The translations under genes were made by a program, and so were the position numbers. The notes beneath the pieces are model-generated. The model saw only the letters and a list, made by a program, of their open reading frames with translations, ran no database searches and was not told where the DNA came from. Shown piece by piece: positions 16,411 through 24,872 of a DNA stretch of 64,000 bases (positions are counted from its first letter, which is position 1; every line of letters begins with the position of its first letter). Where the stretch lies: assembly GCF_022374875.2 (NCBI RefSeq), contig NZ_CP092428.2:124001-188000 (forward strand), in the 5' to 3' direction. Origin of the DNA: Mycolicibacterium rufum. Its GTDB lineage: Bacteria; Actinomycetota; Actinomycetes; Mycobacteriales; Mycobacteriaceae.

Positions 16411-18027
16411 ATGGCGCAGCTGGAGATTGATACCGCCGTTGTGACCCGTACAGCCGCTGCGGTCTCTGGCGCGGCCTCTGGCGGTTCCTCGCAGGGAATC
16501 ACCGTGACGACGCCGGCCTCGGACCCGGTGTCGGCAGCGGTCACCGAAACGCTGCAGGCACGGTGCGCCGCGATCACCGGGTACAGCAACTTCGCTCAGG
16601 TCATCACCGAAGCTCGCGGGTCAATGTTGGCCAGCAGCGCGAGCACCTATGACGAGCAGGAGCAGCTCAACGCGGCCAGCCTGGGCTCGGCCGGCGGTGA
16701 CTCCGCTGCCCCGGCCAGCGCCGCGCCGTCGGTACCGAACCTGTCGACACCGACGATTCCGGCGGTCACCGCACCGCAGCTCGGCGCTTCCCCGACCAAC
16801 GGCAAGGACATTGCCAGGCTGCTCCACGGCGGCCCGGGCCCTGCCGGGCTCTACAGTGCCGCCCAGCAGATGCGCAGCCACGCCAGCGAGTTGCAGGACG
16901 CCGCCCGACAGCTTCGAAGAGGTAGCACCGCCATCTCGGCCGATTGGCGATCAGGTGCCGGTGATCAAGCGTCGCAACGAATTGACGAACTCAGCCAGTG
17001 GTATGAGCGACACGGCGAACACGCCACCGCCACAGCTACCGCTCTGGAAACCCTTGCTGACAACTACGCGCGGGCCCGGGCGAACACACCCAAGCCCGAG
17101 GAGTTCGAGGACACCGAGCAGCGGCTGAAACGGGCCGCGCAGGCGAATGCGAACCCGGCCAATATGGGGCGCTACGCCCCCGTGGTGGCGGCGCTGCAGA
17201 CCGAACTCGGTGGCCTGCACGCCAAAGCCACCACGCAATACGCCGACTACGCGCGCAGCGCCGGCAACCCCTCACTCGTCGGTGCGCCGTTGGAGCCCCC
17301 ACCCCGCCCGGTCACAGGCGGCATCCATGCCCTCGATGCGCCGCTGTCGCCGGCCCCCGGTGATATCGGTGGAGAAGATGGCGGGGTGCCGGACTCCAGT
17401 CACGGACTGGTCGATCCTCATAACCCATTCATCGGCGATGAACGTTTTGGCCAGTGGCGGAACTACACGCCACCCCCTTATGTTGGATCGCAACCGCCGC
17501 CTCCCCCTGCTGAACACTTCGATCTGACAGATCAGCCGCTGAAGACCGGCGGTCCTTCCGGCTTCTACACGCCGGGCCAAAATTGGGTTACTCCAGATCA
17601 GCAACCCGCGTTTTCCCAGGCAGAGCAGTACCGGTTCCGCATGTCAGGGATGGACGGGACCACCTACACACGCGTCGTCACAGTGGATGGACAGCCGCAG
17701 CTCCAACGGTGGTTCGCATACACCTACGACTCGCAGAAGTGGACTCAGACGAATCTGAATTTGCCCGTGTGGGCGCGTACAGCGCCTGACCCGATTGGCG
17801 GCGTGTTGGGGGGCACAGCGTCGGACACGATCGGTGCGAGCTTGCCATCAATGGGTCCCTGGCAGCCCACCAGTCCTGCGCAGATCGCTGTACTGTCGGC
17901 AGCCAATCCCGGTGTCACCTATTACATCCCGGACGGATGCGGCGGCCAGTTCACTTTCCAGGGCGGAGTACCGATCGGCGGTACTGCTCCTGCGCCCAGC
18001 CCCCCATCGATGACGGCGCCGCGATGA
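16411..18027 (+). CDS. EspB-like ESX substrate, variable C-terminus (paralogue 1)
   Basis: A 538-residue protein starting MAQLEIDTAVVTRTAAAV. The first 100 residues are a PE-like helical hairpin ending in the export motif YDEQE (Yxxx[DE]). Next come LLHGGPGPAGL, then a PPE-like helical half with DWRSGAGDQA, RANTPKPEEFEDTEQRL and GRYAPVVAALQTEL. This is the EspB layout, PE and PPE halves in one chain. The C-terminal 230 residues are Pro-rich (PPPYVGSQPPP) and end in a domain with RVVTVDGQPQLQRWFAYTYD. GGGGAGGTCGAG precedes the ATG. It would be secreted through the ESX system encoded at 51-64 kb. Confidence 0.85.
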   Translation: MAQLEIDTAVVTRTAAAVSGAASGGSSQGITVTTPASDPVSAAVTETLQARCAAITGYSNFAQVITEARGSMLASSASTYDEQEQLNAASLGSAGGDSAAPASAAPSVPNLSTPTIPAVTAPQLGASPTNGKDIARLLHGGPGPAGLYSAAQQMRSHASELQDAARQLRRGSTAISADWRSGAGDQASQRIDELSQWYERHGEHATATATALETLADNYARARANTPKPEEFEDTEQRLKRAAQANANPANMGRYAPVVAALQTELGGLHAKATTQYADYARSAGNPSLVGAPLEPPPRPVTGGIHALDAPLSPAPGDIGGEDGGVPDSSHGLVDPHNPFIGDERFGQWRNYTPPPYVGSQPPPPPAEHFDLTDQPLKTGGPSGFYTPGQNWVTPDQQPAFSQAEQYRFRMSGMDGTTYTRVVTVDGQPQLQRWFAYTYDSQKWTQTNLNLPVWARTAPDPIGGVLGGTASDTIGASLPSMGPWQPTSPAQIAVLSAANPGVTYYIPDGCGGQFTFQGGVPIGGTAPAPSPPSMTAPR

Positions 18028-18458
18028 ACGCCGCTAATGATCGACTCCATTTCGCGTTGTCGGGCGTACCAAAGGTCGGCCCTCTGTTCAGAGGGTGCAG
18101 GCGAGAGCCTGGCAATGGTGCGAACACGCCGAAGGCGCGACTGCGGTCGGCCGCTTCTGCACAGCTCCCTGCCGGCCTTCCTGCTGCCCATTTCGCGCAC
18201 CGCCATAATCGGATGTACTTGCTGTTGCCTGCTTTACGCTCTCGTCGGCGCCTCTGAGGGCATGGCCGCCGGATCATCTGCGCGACCGCAGCGAGTGAGG
18301 GAGAGCCGCCGAACGGCGCGTTCCCTCGCGCCCGTATCTGCATCCTGGATCAGAGTCTTATCGTGGGGGTTTACTTCGCCAGCAGCGTGCGCGTGGGGCT
18401 CAGCGTCGGCCTTGCACTTGCACAGTGGAGAGGTCTACGAGATGGGAAGGACGACGGT
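18028..18458. other. intergenic stretch, no gene seen
   Basis: About 430 bases between paralogue 1 and the next membrane protein. Frames exist, but their starts and composition do not support a gene. The only signal kept is the GGAAGG ribosome site at 18445-18450 of the next gene. No repeats or RNA features were seen. Confidence 0.4.
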
Positions 18459-19187
18459 ATGCATGCGGGGGACAGTGCCGCCGACGGTCCACGCGACGGA
18501 GACACCGAACCGTTGCACATCATTGATCGTCCACCAGAAGCTCCGAGAGACGCCCCGCTTCGGCCACTGACAAATCTTGCCTTCGACTTCGATCGAACGT
18601 CCCGCTCGTCCCGTCCTCGGACGCGCCTCGCGCGCCCCGGCGCGGTGCCAAAGCTCGTGAGCAAGCGTGCCGCGATTGGGGCGGCATTGGTGGTTGCCGT
18701 GGTGGCCATCGCCGCTTCGTGGTTGTGGCCTCGAGGCCTCGCGCCTAGCGCACCGCCTCCGGCTGCCGACGATGCGGCTCAGCTGCGCACGTTGGTGCCG
18801 GCCGGCCTCAGCGCGTCCTGCCAGCCGGAGGTGGCCGCTTCCCCGGCGGTCTCGCAGCTCAAGTGCATCAACGAACACGACCCTTCAGGCCCGGCTTCCG
18901 CAAGATTCATGCTTGCCAAGGACGCGGACGACTTGCCCGAGCTGTTGCGTCGCAGTGTGGAGGACGCACAAATCGTGGTGTGCCCGAACAACATGCAGTC
19001 ACCCGGCCCGTGGCGGCGTAACGCGGCGCCATCTGAGATTGCCGGCACTTTGATCTGCGCGGTCCACGGCAACCGGTCGTTGATTGCGTGGTCGACCGCT
19101 GCCCACAATCTGGTCAGCGTGGCAGAAGGTGATGCGCAGGGGCCTTCGCTGACGCAGCTATACACGTGGTGGACGGTGAACTCCTAA
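18459..19187 (+). CDS. single-span membrane protein, extracellular domain unknown
   Basis: A 242-residue protein. The cytoplasmic part of about 70 residues is Asp/Pro/Arg-rich, followed by a span (SKRAAIGAALVVAVVAIAAS) and an extracellular domain with three or four cysteines (SASCQPEV, LKCINEH, VVCPNNM, TLICAVHG). The paired-cysteine pattern resembles extracellular sensor domains of mycobacterial kinases, but no kinase domain is present. ATG 18459 has GGAAGG 8 bases upstream; a longer read would lack a ribosome site. Gene context links it to EspB-like paralogue 1. Confidence 0.65.
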   Translation: MHAGDSAADGPRDGDTEPLHIIDRPPEAPRDAPLRPLTNLAFDFDRTSRSSRPRTRLARPGAVPKLVSKRAAIGAALVVAVVAIAASWLWPRGLAPSAPPPAADDAAQLRTLVPAGLSASCQPEVAASPAVSQLKCINEHDPSGPASARFMLAKDADDLPELLRRSVEDAQIVVCPNNMQSPGPWRRNAAPSEIAGTLICAVHGNRSLIAWSTAAHNLVSVAEGDAQGPSLTQLYTWWTVNS

Positions 19188-19401
19188 AGGAGGTCCGCGG
19201 CAGTTTGGTCGCAACACCCACTAGTTCGGGCTAACGAAGTTGATCGGCATCGACGGCCGAGTAAACGGAGAACCGCGCACCACGTCGGCGTACTTCAGAT
19301 CGCGGTCCGCGACGTCGCTTTGGGGCTCGGAGAGAAAAGGTGAGTAGGCCAGCAAACGGCAAGGGGCCTCAGTGGAAGCATGTTGCCGATCAGAGTTGTC
19401 G

Positions 19402-19575
19402 CTAGGAGGCGGCGCGCTCGATTTCGGGGCTAAGCGATCTGTCGCGGAGCAGTTGCGGCACACTCACTCCCCGATGGGTCGCCGCGTCTTGCAGTAACGC
19501 CAGCTGGGCATCGGTGAACCGCACGAAGACGCCCTTGGTCAACTGGCGGGTTTCGCTTCCGCTCATACCACTCAT
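19402..19575 (-). CDS. small ribbon-helix-helix-like DNA-binding protein
   Basis: A 57-residue basic protein: GVFVRFTDAQLALLQDAATHRGVSVPQLLRDRSL. A short strand is followed by two helices, as in CopG/MobC-type RHH regulators. GGAAGGG precedes ATG 19575. It is transcribed away from the HTH gene at 19750, and the space between holds repeated ATGTCGTTA sites that it may bind. Likely roles are plasmid copy control, partition or relaxosome accessory; which one cannot be told. Confidence 0.6.
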   Translation of the reverse strand: MSGMSGSETRQLTKGVFVRFTDAQLALLQDAATHRGVSVPQLLRDRSLSPEIERAAS

Positions 19576-19619
19576 GGCACCCTTCCCGGTCTGTCTCACG
19601 TCATGGCCAGCGCCGTGCG

Positions 19620-19703
19620 ATGTCGTTAGTTTACGACATCCATGTCGCTATCGTGTGCTAAGTGGCCGGCACTAATAGCAGCGTGTCGTTCCCAATGTCG
19701 TTA
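19620..19703. promoter_or_regulatory. ATGTCGTTA repeat array (operator)
   Basis: Copies of ATGTCGTTA or close variants occur at 19620-19628, 19642-19650 (ATGTCGCTA), 19683-19691 (GTGTCGTTC) and 19695-19703. An inverted half site at 19633-19639 makes a perfect 7-bp inverted repeat ATGTCGT-N6-ACGACAT (19620-19639). The array sits between two divergent small DNA-binding-protein genes. This is the kind of multi-site operator used by RHH proteins. Confidence 0.6.
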
Positions 19704-19749
19704 ACTAGGAGCATAATGCCCCTAAGGCCGTCAACGCGCTGAGAGCAGG

Positions 19750-20190
19750 ATGAGTCCGTCCAAACAGCCGCCACCAGGAGTGGAGACGGAACCGCAGGGA
19801 GATGTGGTTCCGTTGCAGGAGGCTGCCTCAAAATTGGGGAAAGACCCGCGAACGCTGATCAAGGCGATCACTGCGGGCCACCTGCGCGGTGGGGCGATGC
19901 CGCGGCCGGAGCGGCTGCGTTGGTATGTCTACGCAAGTGAGCTTCCGCCGACCCCCGGTTCGCCGAAGGCTCCCGTCGTCGCCGACCGTCAGGTACAAGA
20001 CCTTCAAGCGCAAATCGTGTCGCTGCAGGAGGCTAACCGGTTGCTGATCGCTGCTCAGCAGGATTTACTTCAGGCAGGCAGTGCGGGAAACGAAACGGCT
20101 GAGCATTATCGGCGCGTCGCTGAGCGGTATCTGGACGCGTTGAGTCAGTTCAATACGCCTGGCCATCTTGGCGATCTCGCGGATCTGTAG
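19750..20190 (+). CDS. HTH and coiled-coil protein
   Basis: A 146-residue protein. Residues about 20-65 form an excisionase/MerR-like winged helix (VPLQEAASKLGKDPRTLIKAI, then LRWYVYASEL). Residues about 80-115 are a coiled coil (VQDLQAQIVSLQEANRLLIAAQQDLL). The C-terminus (HYRRVAERYLDALSQF) is helical. It ends 7 bases from the convergent ParB stop. Small HTH-coiled-coil proteins next to par loci often act in plasmid maintenance; no closer assignment is possible. Confidence 0.65.
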   Translation: MSPSKQPPPGVETEPQGDVVPLQEAASKLGKDPRTLIKAITAGHLRGGAMPRPERLRWYVYASELPPTPGSPKAPVVADRQVQDLQAQIVSLQEANRLLIAAQQDLLQAGSAGNETAEHYRRVAERYLDALSQFNTPGHLGDLADL

Positions 20191-20197
20191 GCGTGCG

Positions 20198-21040
20198 TTA
20201 CCGGCCAGAATCGGCCAGCAAGTCACGCAGACGTTGAACGCCGTCGGGGCCTAAGTAGGTGCGCAATGCATTGGCCAGCAATTCGGGTTTGGCCGAGAAA
20301 TCGGCGATGGCCGAGGAGAGCACTCGGGATCGGCTGGGAGGTCGTTTGTCGGTGCCATTGCCCTCCCCCGCTGCGTTCCGGTCAAGGGCCGCCTGCCAGC
20401 GGGTCACTTGTTCTTCGAGTGGAACACGGGCGAGTTGACGTGCCTCCCTTATCGCGAGTTCACCGCGGCGGAGGGCGGTCTGAAGCTCGGGGGCGAGATG
20501 CAACAGGGCGCGGCGCTGAGAGATCCACCCGGCAGACTTTCGCAGTCGGTCGGCCGCCACGTCGGCGTACCCGCATTCCGCGACGAGCGCTTCGACGGCG
20601 CGAGCCTCTTCGATGACGTCGAAGTCCTGCCGGTCGACGTTTTCGGCGATACTCGCGGCAATCAGCGTGACGCGGTCGCGGGCGATGGTGTCGTTGACGA
20701 CGATGGCGAGGTCGCTGCGCCCGTATTTGTGCGCTGCAGCAAGCCGGCGACATCCGTTGATGACGACGTAGCGGGTGGCAATAGTGTCGTCGGGATAGAG
20801 GTTGAGGTAGGCCTCGCGGGTCACCACGGTGGCGGGCTGCAGTTGGATATCTGCGATGGATGCGAGGTCGGCGAGATCGCCGAGCTCCTCCCGCGGGTTG
20901 CGGGGGTTGGCGATGAGATCGGTCAGCGCGGCGGTGCGAGCGGTGGCGTCCTCCCGTTGGTGCTGGCCATTCTCGACTGGAGATCTGTCGCCGACGACGG
21001 TGTGGAGCTCGGCGAGGTTGACGCGTTGTCCTCGGGCCAT
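20198..21040 (-). CDS. parB: ParB/RepB/Spo0J-family partition protein
   Basis: A 280-residue protein. The N-terminal nuclease-like/CTPase domain has ANPRNPREEL (box I) and INGCRRLAAAHKYG (box II, GxRRxxA). The HTH part follows (IAASIAENVDRQDFDVIEEARAVEAL, then AADRLRKSAGWISQRRALLHL). The C-terminus is short. ParB binds the plasmid centromere and loads ParA. Its ATG shares one base with the ParA stop, so parAB is one leftward operon. The likely sites are the TTTACCGCGGTAAA palindromes upstream of parA. Confidence 0.9.
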   Translation of the reverse strand: MARGQRVNLAELHTVVGDRSPVENGQHQREDATARTAALTDLIANPRNPREELGDLADLASIADIQLQPATVVTREAYLNLYPDDTIATRYVVINGCRRLAAAHKYGRSDLAIVVNDTIARDRVTLIAASIAENVDRQDFDVIEEARAVEALVAECGYADVAADRLRKSAGWISQRRALLHLAPELQTALRRGELAIREARQLARVPLEEQVTRWQAALDRNAAGEGNGTDKRPPSRSRVLSSAIADFSAKPELLANALRTYLGPDGVQRLRDLLADSGR

Positions 21041-21753
21041 CAGCGGGTTCCTCCGACGTTGAGTTCTAGCGCGAATTTGTAAAAGTCTTCGCGTGCTTGC
21101 AGCGCGACCCGGTTGGCGGGGTATTCGGTGACGACTTGTCCTTCAGCGCTGGCGCGCACGTGAAGTTTGTAGTGCCGAATGACGGTGTTGGCCAGCGGCC
21201 AGCCGTTGGCTTTGACGAACTCTCTGGTCTGATTGAGATCGAAGGTTCCGTCGCGGGGGTCCCAGTTGTTGATGACGACGATGTAGCGCAATCCGCGGGG
21301 CTGGACGACTTTGCCGATGGTGCGCGCGGTTGGGTCGAAGCTCAACGGTTCGGGCTCGATGGGCACGATGACTTGGTCGGCCATGTCCAGGACGGCGCGC
21401 AGAACGTCGGCGGCGGGCCCGCGGCCCAGGGGGTCGCCACCGCGGCTGTCTCCGTCGAGGTCGATCCATCCGGGGGTGTCGACGTAGACGTGTTGGATGC
21501 CGGGCAGATCTTTGATCTTGGCGAGATTGTCTAGGTCGTCGTGGGCCTGGGCAATGTGGAACGGCAGGTCGTTCATTCTCGATGCCCACCAGACCGCCGA
21601 GCCCTGGGGGTCGACCGACAGCGCAAGAACGGGTGAACTCGCGTTAGGGTCGTCGCCGCGGTTGAGGACATCGGCGGTCACGGCGGCCAGGTTGACCGAC
21701 AGGGTGCTCTTGCCGACGCCGCCCTTTTGATTGAGCAAGACATGGATAGCCAT
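21040..21753 (-). CDS. parA: ParA-family partition ATPase
   Basis: A 237-residue protein starting MAIHVLLNQKGGVGKSTLSV. It has the deviant Walker A KGGVGKST, Walker A' LALSVDPQGSAVWW, and Walker B-like HVYVDTPGWID. It lacks an N-terminal HTH, so it is the short type that does not repress by itself. ATG 21753 is chosen because GGAAGG lies 7 bases upstream; the longer frame adds a peptide with no ribosome site. It pairs with the overlapping parB to segregate the replicon. Confidence 0.92.
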   Translation of the reverse strand: MAIHVLLNQKGGVGKSTLSVNLAAVTADVLNRGDDPNASSPVLALSVDPQGSAVWWASRMNDLPFHIAQAHDDLDNLAKIKDLPGIQHVYVDTPGWIDLDGDSRGGDPLGRGPAADVLRAVLDMADQVIVPIEPEPLSFDPTARTIGKVVQPRGLRYIVVINNWDPRDGTFDLNQTREFVKANGWPLANTVIRHYKLHVRASAEGQVVTEYPANRVALQAREDFYKFALELNVGGTR

Positions 21754-21937
21754 GAATGGCCCTTCCGTATGCTTCCCCCGCACAGCGGAGTACTTCGGAT
21801 CAGACGCGGTTTACCTTACGGCCACGCCGGGCAGTTCTACGCTCGCGACACGCCTCGTCTACCCCTGCTCACGTTGGGCAGCCCCATCGTCGGAGCGCGT
21901 ACCGCTACTGGGGAGCTGGCGGCAGCATCTCGAGAGT

Positions 21938-21959
21938 TCGCTTTACCGCGGTAAAGCGA
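21938..21959. repeat. 22-bp perfect palindrome, centromere-like site 1
   Basis: TCGCTTTACCG and its exact reverse complement meet at the centre, with no mismatch. The site is about 185 bases upstream of the parA start. The 14-bp core TTTACCGCGGTAAA recurs twice more in the window. Candidate ParB binding site. Confidence 0.65.
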
Positions 21960-22064
21960 GAGCACGTATCCCCCGCCGATGCGGTCCGCGCCGCCGTTCG
22001 CGGCATACGCCCTAATCGGGCCTAGCTCCGCCGATTCCGATCAGCTAGGGCTGAGACTTACCGT

Positions 22065-22084
22065 CGATTTACCGCGGTAAATCG
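22065..22084. repeat. 20-bp perfect palindrome, centromere-like site 2
   Basis: CGATTTACCG followed by its reverse complement; same 14-bp core as site 1, 127 bases away. The flanking bases differ from site 1 (GAT versus CGC), so the core rather than the flanks is conserved, as expected for a protein-binding site. Confidence 0.65.
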
Positions 22085-23133
22085 TCACCTGACGTTTTGG
22101 CGGTTGGTATCTGTGCGCTCGCGGTGACGGGGCCGCTCTCGCGCGAGCGCGTTCGCATGGCACAGGCCAGCGGCTGCGGCCCGTCCCTGAGGAGATGATG
22201 TCAACAAGGATGCAGCCGGGTTCGTGTGCACTCGGCACCGAACCGGTTGAGGCTGTCCGCAGCGGTTTTGCTGTTCCGAGTACGGGCGAAGCGTCGCAGG
22301 GTGAACTGGGCGGGAGGGCTACTCCCCCGCCGCACGCATTGTGTGTTCGCTATGCGAGCACGCGTCACTAGCTTTCGTTAGACCTTATGGAATGCCGGAC
22401 CGGCGAGATAACGCGCTGGTGGTCTCGAGCAAGGAAGCACAGTCGGCACTTCGCTCGCTGTCGCAAAGTGGATCCGACCTGGACCGGCAGCGCCCGGTGG
22501 GGCCATTCCAATGAGAGCGAGTTGTGCGCCGTCGGAGAGTGAGGCAATTCTGTATTGAGTCGGCGTAGACGATGCGATGAAGTGCATCCACACCGCGGGG
22601 TACTCACCCGCAAATTGGGTTCACCTGCATTATCCGGGCTTACGCCGGATGACAGGCCGGATAGTCACCCGGTGTTGTCCCGGGCTTGCGACGAGGCTAC
22701 GACGGCTAAGTTGCCGGATTATTGGCGGGTGTCGAACCGGCAATTTGACGACTAAGAACGCGAGTAAGTGACGGCAAGTGACACGGTCGAGTGCCGTGTT
22801 AAAAACGTACGGGCGCACGTTCGTAAGGCGGGATGCATGCAGGGACGTGGGTTCACAAGCACATTCGATCGTTCTCCCGGACTAGTGTTTGATCGACTAC
22901 CGATCCGGTAGACAGTCCGTTCTTTAACTCGTCGAACGCACGGGTTCACGCAGCGTCTCACGTCGGTGTGGCGCGGCGAGCACACCTCCGTTGTTACGCC
23001 CGGAGGGAATGGTGGTTGCCGGGCCGTCTGCACCGCTGCGCAGACGTCCGGTTCACCGCAATCCCACTCGTCCCAGCAGACACTCTGATCACAGTTCGGT
23101 ATCGCGGGGGTGTGGCGGGCCGACTGTGAGGGC

Positions 23134-23165
23134 TCATCGTCATACCGTCACCGGTATGACGATGA
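23134..23165. promoter_or_regulatory. inverted repeat over the start of the second parA
   Basis: Two perfect 14-bp arms, TCATCGTCATACCG (23134-23147) and CGGTATGACGATGA (23152-23165), are separated by TCAC. The right arm contains both candidate ATG codons (23156 and 23162). A protein bound here, or an RNA hairpin formed here, would block translation or transcription of this cassette. Confidence 0.6.
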
Positions 23166-24082
23166 ACGGTCAGGCGCGCGTGGTCCTGGTGGCCAATCAG
23201 AAGGGTGGTGTCGGAAAGTCAACCACCGTGGCGGCCATTGCTGAGATGATCGCGGCCGCCGGCAAGCGTGGACGCCGGGTCCTCGTCGTCGACGGCGACC
23301 CGCAGGCCAATGTCACCGTCGAGGACTTGGGCGTCGATGGAGACGGCGGTCAGTCTTTAGCGCAGACCCTGCAGTTCGGGGCCCCACTGACGCCAGTGCG
23401 CGACGTCCGGCCCAATCTCGACGTCATCGCCGGCGGCCCGCATCTCGCGGTGGCCGGTGCCACCGCCCAGGTGATGGCCGAGAATGGCATCAACATGGCG
23501 GCCAACCTGGAGGCGCAGCTGAGTCTGTTGAGCGACTCCGAGGGTTACGACTTGGTGGTCATAGATTCAGGCCCCGGTGACGTCCCGCTTTTGGACACCT
23601 ATCTGTCGGTCGCGAATTATTTACTGATTCCGACCCGCGATGACCAGGCGAGCCTGGGTGGGGTAGCGCGGTTGGCGAAGCGGTTCTGGCATGCCCGTAA
23701 GAGGGGCTCGTCGATTCAACTGTTGGGCGTGCTGCTTTTCGACGTCAATCCCCGCGCGACGAAACGCAACGAGGACGTTTTCGCGCAGGTCAACGAGATG
23801 CTTGCGGGCAGCGGCACGACGCCTTTCGACATCACGATCCGGTCGGCTCCTGCTGCCGCGGTGGATATGCGGACTTTGCACAAGACGGCGGGGGAGTTGG
23901 TGGCGCTTGCTCACGATGAGCGACGCAGCCGCATCGCGAAGTTGCGGGGCAAAGAGAGTCCGACGCGGGCGATGTGGTCGAGCGACCCCAGCGGGCTGGC
24001 GGCTGACTATCAGGAGCTGGTGCGCCAGATCATCGGCAGGTTGAGACGTTTCGAGGCGCCGGTGCAGGAGCGGGTCGGATGA
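23156..24082 (+). CDS. second ParA-family ATPase
   Basis: A 308-residue protein starting MTMNGQARVVLVANQKGGVG. It has Walker A KGGVGKSTTV, Walker A' VLVVDGDPQANVT, Walker B DLVVIDSGPG and RDDQASLGGV. It is longer than the ParA at 21040 and not its close copy. Starts at ATG 23156 or 23162 lie inside a perfect inverted repeat, and no clear ribosome site is free of it. Its stop overlaps the next gene by 4 bases (ATGA). With the RHH-like partner it may be a second partition system or may position another complex such as a conjugation or secretion machine. Confidence 0.88.
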   Translation: MTMNGQARVVLVANQKGGVGKSTTVAAIAEMIAAAGKRGRRVLVVDGDPQANVTVEDLGVDGDGGQSLAQTLQFGAPLTPVRDVRPNLDVIAGGPHLAVAGATAQVMAENGINMAANLEAQLSLLSDSEGYDLVVIDSGPGDVPLLDTYLSVANYLLIPTRDDQASLGGVARLAKRFWHARKRGSSIQLLGVLLFDVNPRATKRNEDVFAQVNEMLAGSGTTPFDITIRSAPAAAVDMRTLHKTAGELVALAHDERRSRIAKLRGKESPTRAMWSSDPSGLAADYQELVRQIIGRLRRFEAPVQERVG

Positions 24083-24783
24083 GCTCCTCGAGGCCAAAGG
24101 CAAAACCGGTTTTCGATCCCTCCGCGCTCGATGAAGATCTGGACGAGATGTGGCCCGCGGCACCAGCGAGACCGCCCGCCCGTCCCGTCGAGGTGTCCCG
24201 CCCTGCGCCGCCGGAGGCGGCTGCCGTGCCGGAGGAGACGTCGTCGCATGTCAAGCCGGCGCAAGCTTCTAGGGTTCCGGAGCCAGGCAGGTCGCCGTCG
24301 CCGCCGGCTTCTAGCGGCGACGCTCGACGTCCTGGGCGTCGACTGAATTCTGTCACTGTGACAGCAGCGGGCCCGGCGAAACGTGTACGTCCACCGGAGG
24401 TGCTGCTCTCCTCAGAAGTGTATGACGAGCTGTACCGGGTTCAGATCGCGGAGAAGAAGACGCGGCGTGGTTTGCCGCGCACGATGGGCGCGATCGTCCT
24501 GGATGCCGTCGAAGCGCATGCGGCTCGGTTGGCTACAACGTGGACGGACCAGCAGCCGGCGTCGGTGGGGGAGGGGCAGCTGTTCGAGCGGCCGTCGTCG
24601 AATGCGGTGCCGCGTCGTCGTCGCCACGTGACCGCGCCGCGTACCGTGGTGCTCTCGGGTGTGACGCCGGCGAACGCGCGGCGGCTCGATGATCTTGTCG
24701 CCACTTGGGAGGCCGGGACGCGCAGCGCACTGGTCGAACAGGCGCTGCGGTATGAGTTTCACCTGCTCTGCGCCGACAACTGA
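24079..24783 (+). CDS. RHH-like partner of the second ParA
   Basis: A 234-residue protein. Residues 1-100 are disordered Pro/Ala/Glu-rich. Two similar folded parts follow: VLLSSEVYDELYRVQIAEKK...MGAIVLDAVEAHAARL and TVVLSGVTPANARRLDDLVATWEAG...ALVEQALRYEF. Each has a strand followed by two helices, the pattern of tandem ribbon-helix-helix units. A disordered N-terminal arm followed by DNA-binding folds fits a ParG/ParR-like centromere binder. It is translationally coupled to the ParA gene, and the third TTTACCGCGGTAAA palindrome follows 7 bases after its stop. Confidence 0.65.
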   Translation: MSSSRPKAKPVFDPSALDEDLDEMWPAAPARPPARPVEVSRPAPPEAAAVPEETSSHVKPAQASRVPEPGRSPSPPASSGDARRPGRRLNSVTVTAAGPAKRVRPPEVLLSSEVYDELYRVQIAEKKTRRGLPRTMGAIVLDAVEAHAARLATTWTDQQPASVGEGQLFERPSSNAVPRRRRHVTAPRTVVLSGVTPANARRLDDLVATWEAGTRSALVEQALRYEFHLLCADN

Positions 24784-24790
24784 CGAGTTG

Positions 24791-24808
24791 GCTTTACCGC
24801 GGTAAAGC
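24791..24808. repeat. 18-bp perfect palindrome, centromere-like site 3
   Basis: GCTTTACCG followed by its reverse complement, with the same 14-bp core as sites 1 and 2. It lies between the RHH-like gene and the convergent WhiB-like gene. By symmetry it could also work as a weak bidirectional terminator, but no T run follows. Confidence 0.6.
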
Positions 24809-24872
24809 GGACGCCAGGGTACCGGGTTCCTCAGCCCGCGCGCGTGCGCTTCCGACCAATCGCGACATGAGA

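Larger units (their letters stand above)
21754..23155. other. 1.4-kb non-coding maintenance region
   Basis: No convincing gene in 1.4 kb between two par cassettes. The left part holds two long palindromes with core TTTACCGCGGTAAA (listed separately). The right part is less GC-rich and holds small inverted repeats, ACACGG/CCGTGT (22781-22799, followed by TAAAAA and so possibly a terminator) and CTACCG-ATC-CGGTAG (22897-22911). Such a stretch is a good place for a centromere and possibly an origin. Several short frames run through 22368-22613 and 22555-22818, but none has a motif or ribosome site. Confidence 0.5.

Noticed and set aside
21938..22084. Standard chromosomal parS site
   Set aside because: The palindromes share dyad symmetry but not the TGTTTCACGTGAAACA sequence.
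22368..22818. Short genes in the 1.4-kb region between the par cassettes
   Set aside because: Several overlapping frames of 60-80 codons in different phases, none with a ribosome site or recognisable domain.
24791..24808. Bidirectional terminator between convergent genes
   Set aside because: The same palindrome occurs twice elsewhere without convergent genes, and no T tract flanks it; a protein-binding site is favoured.
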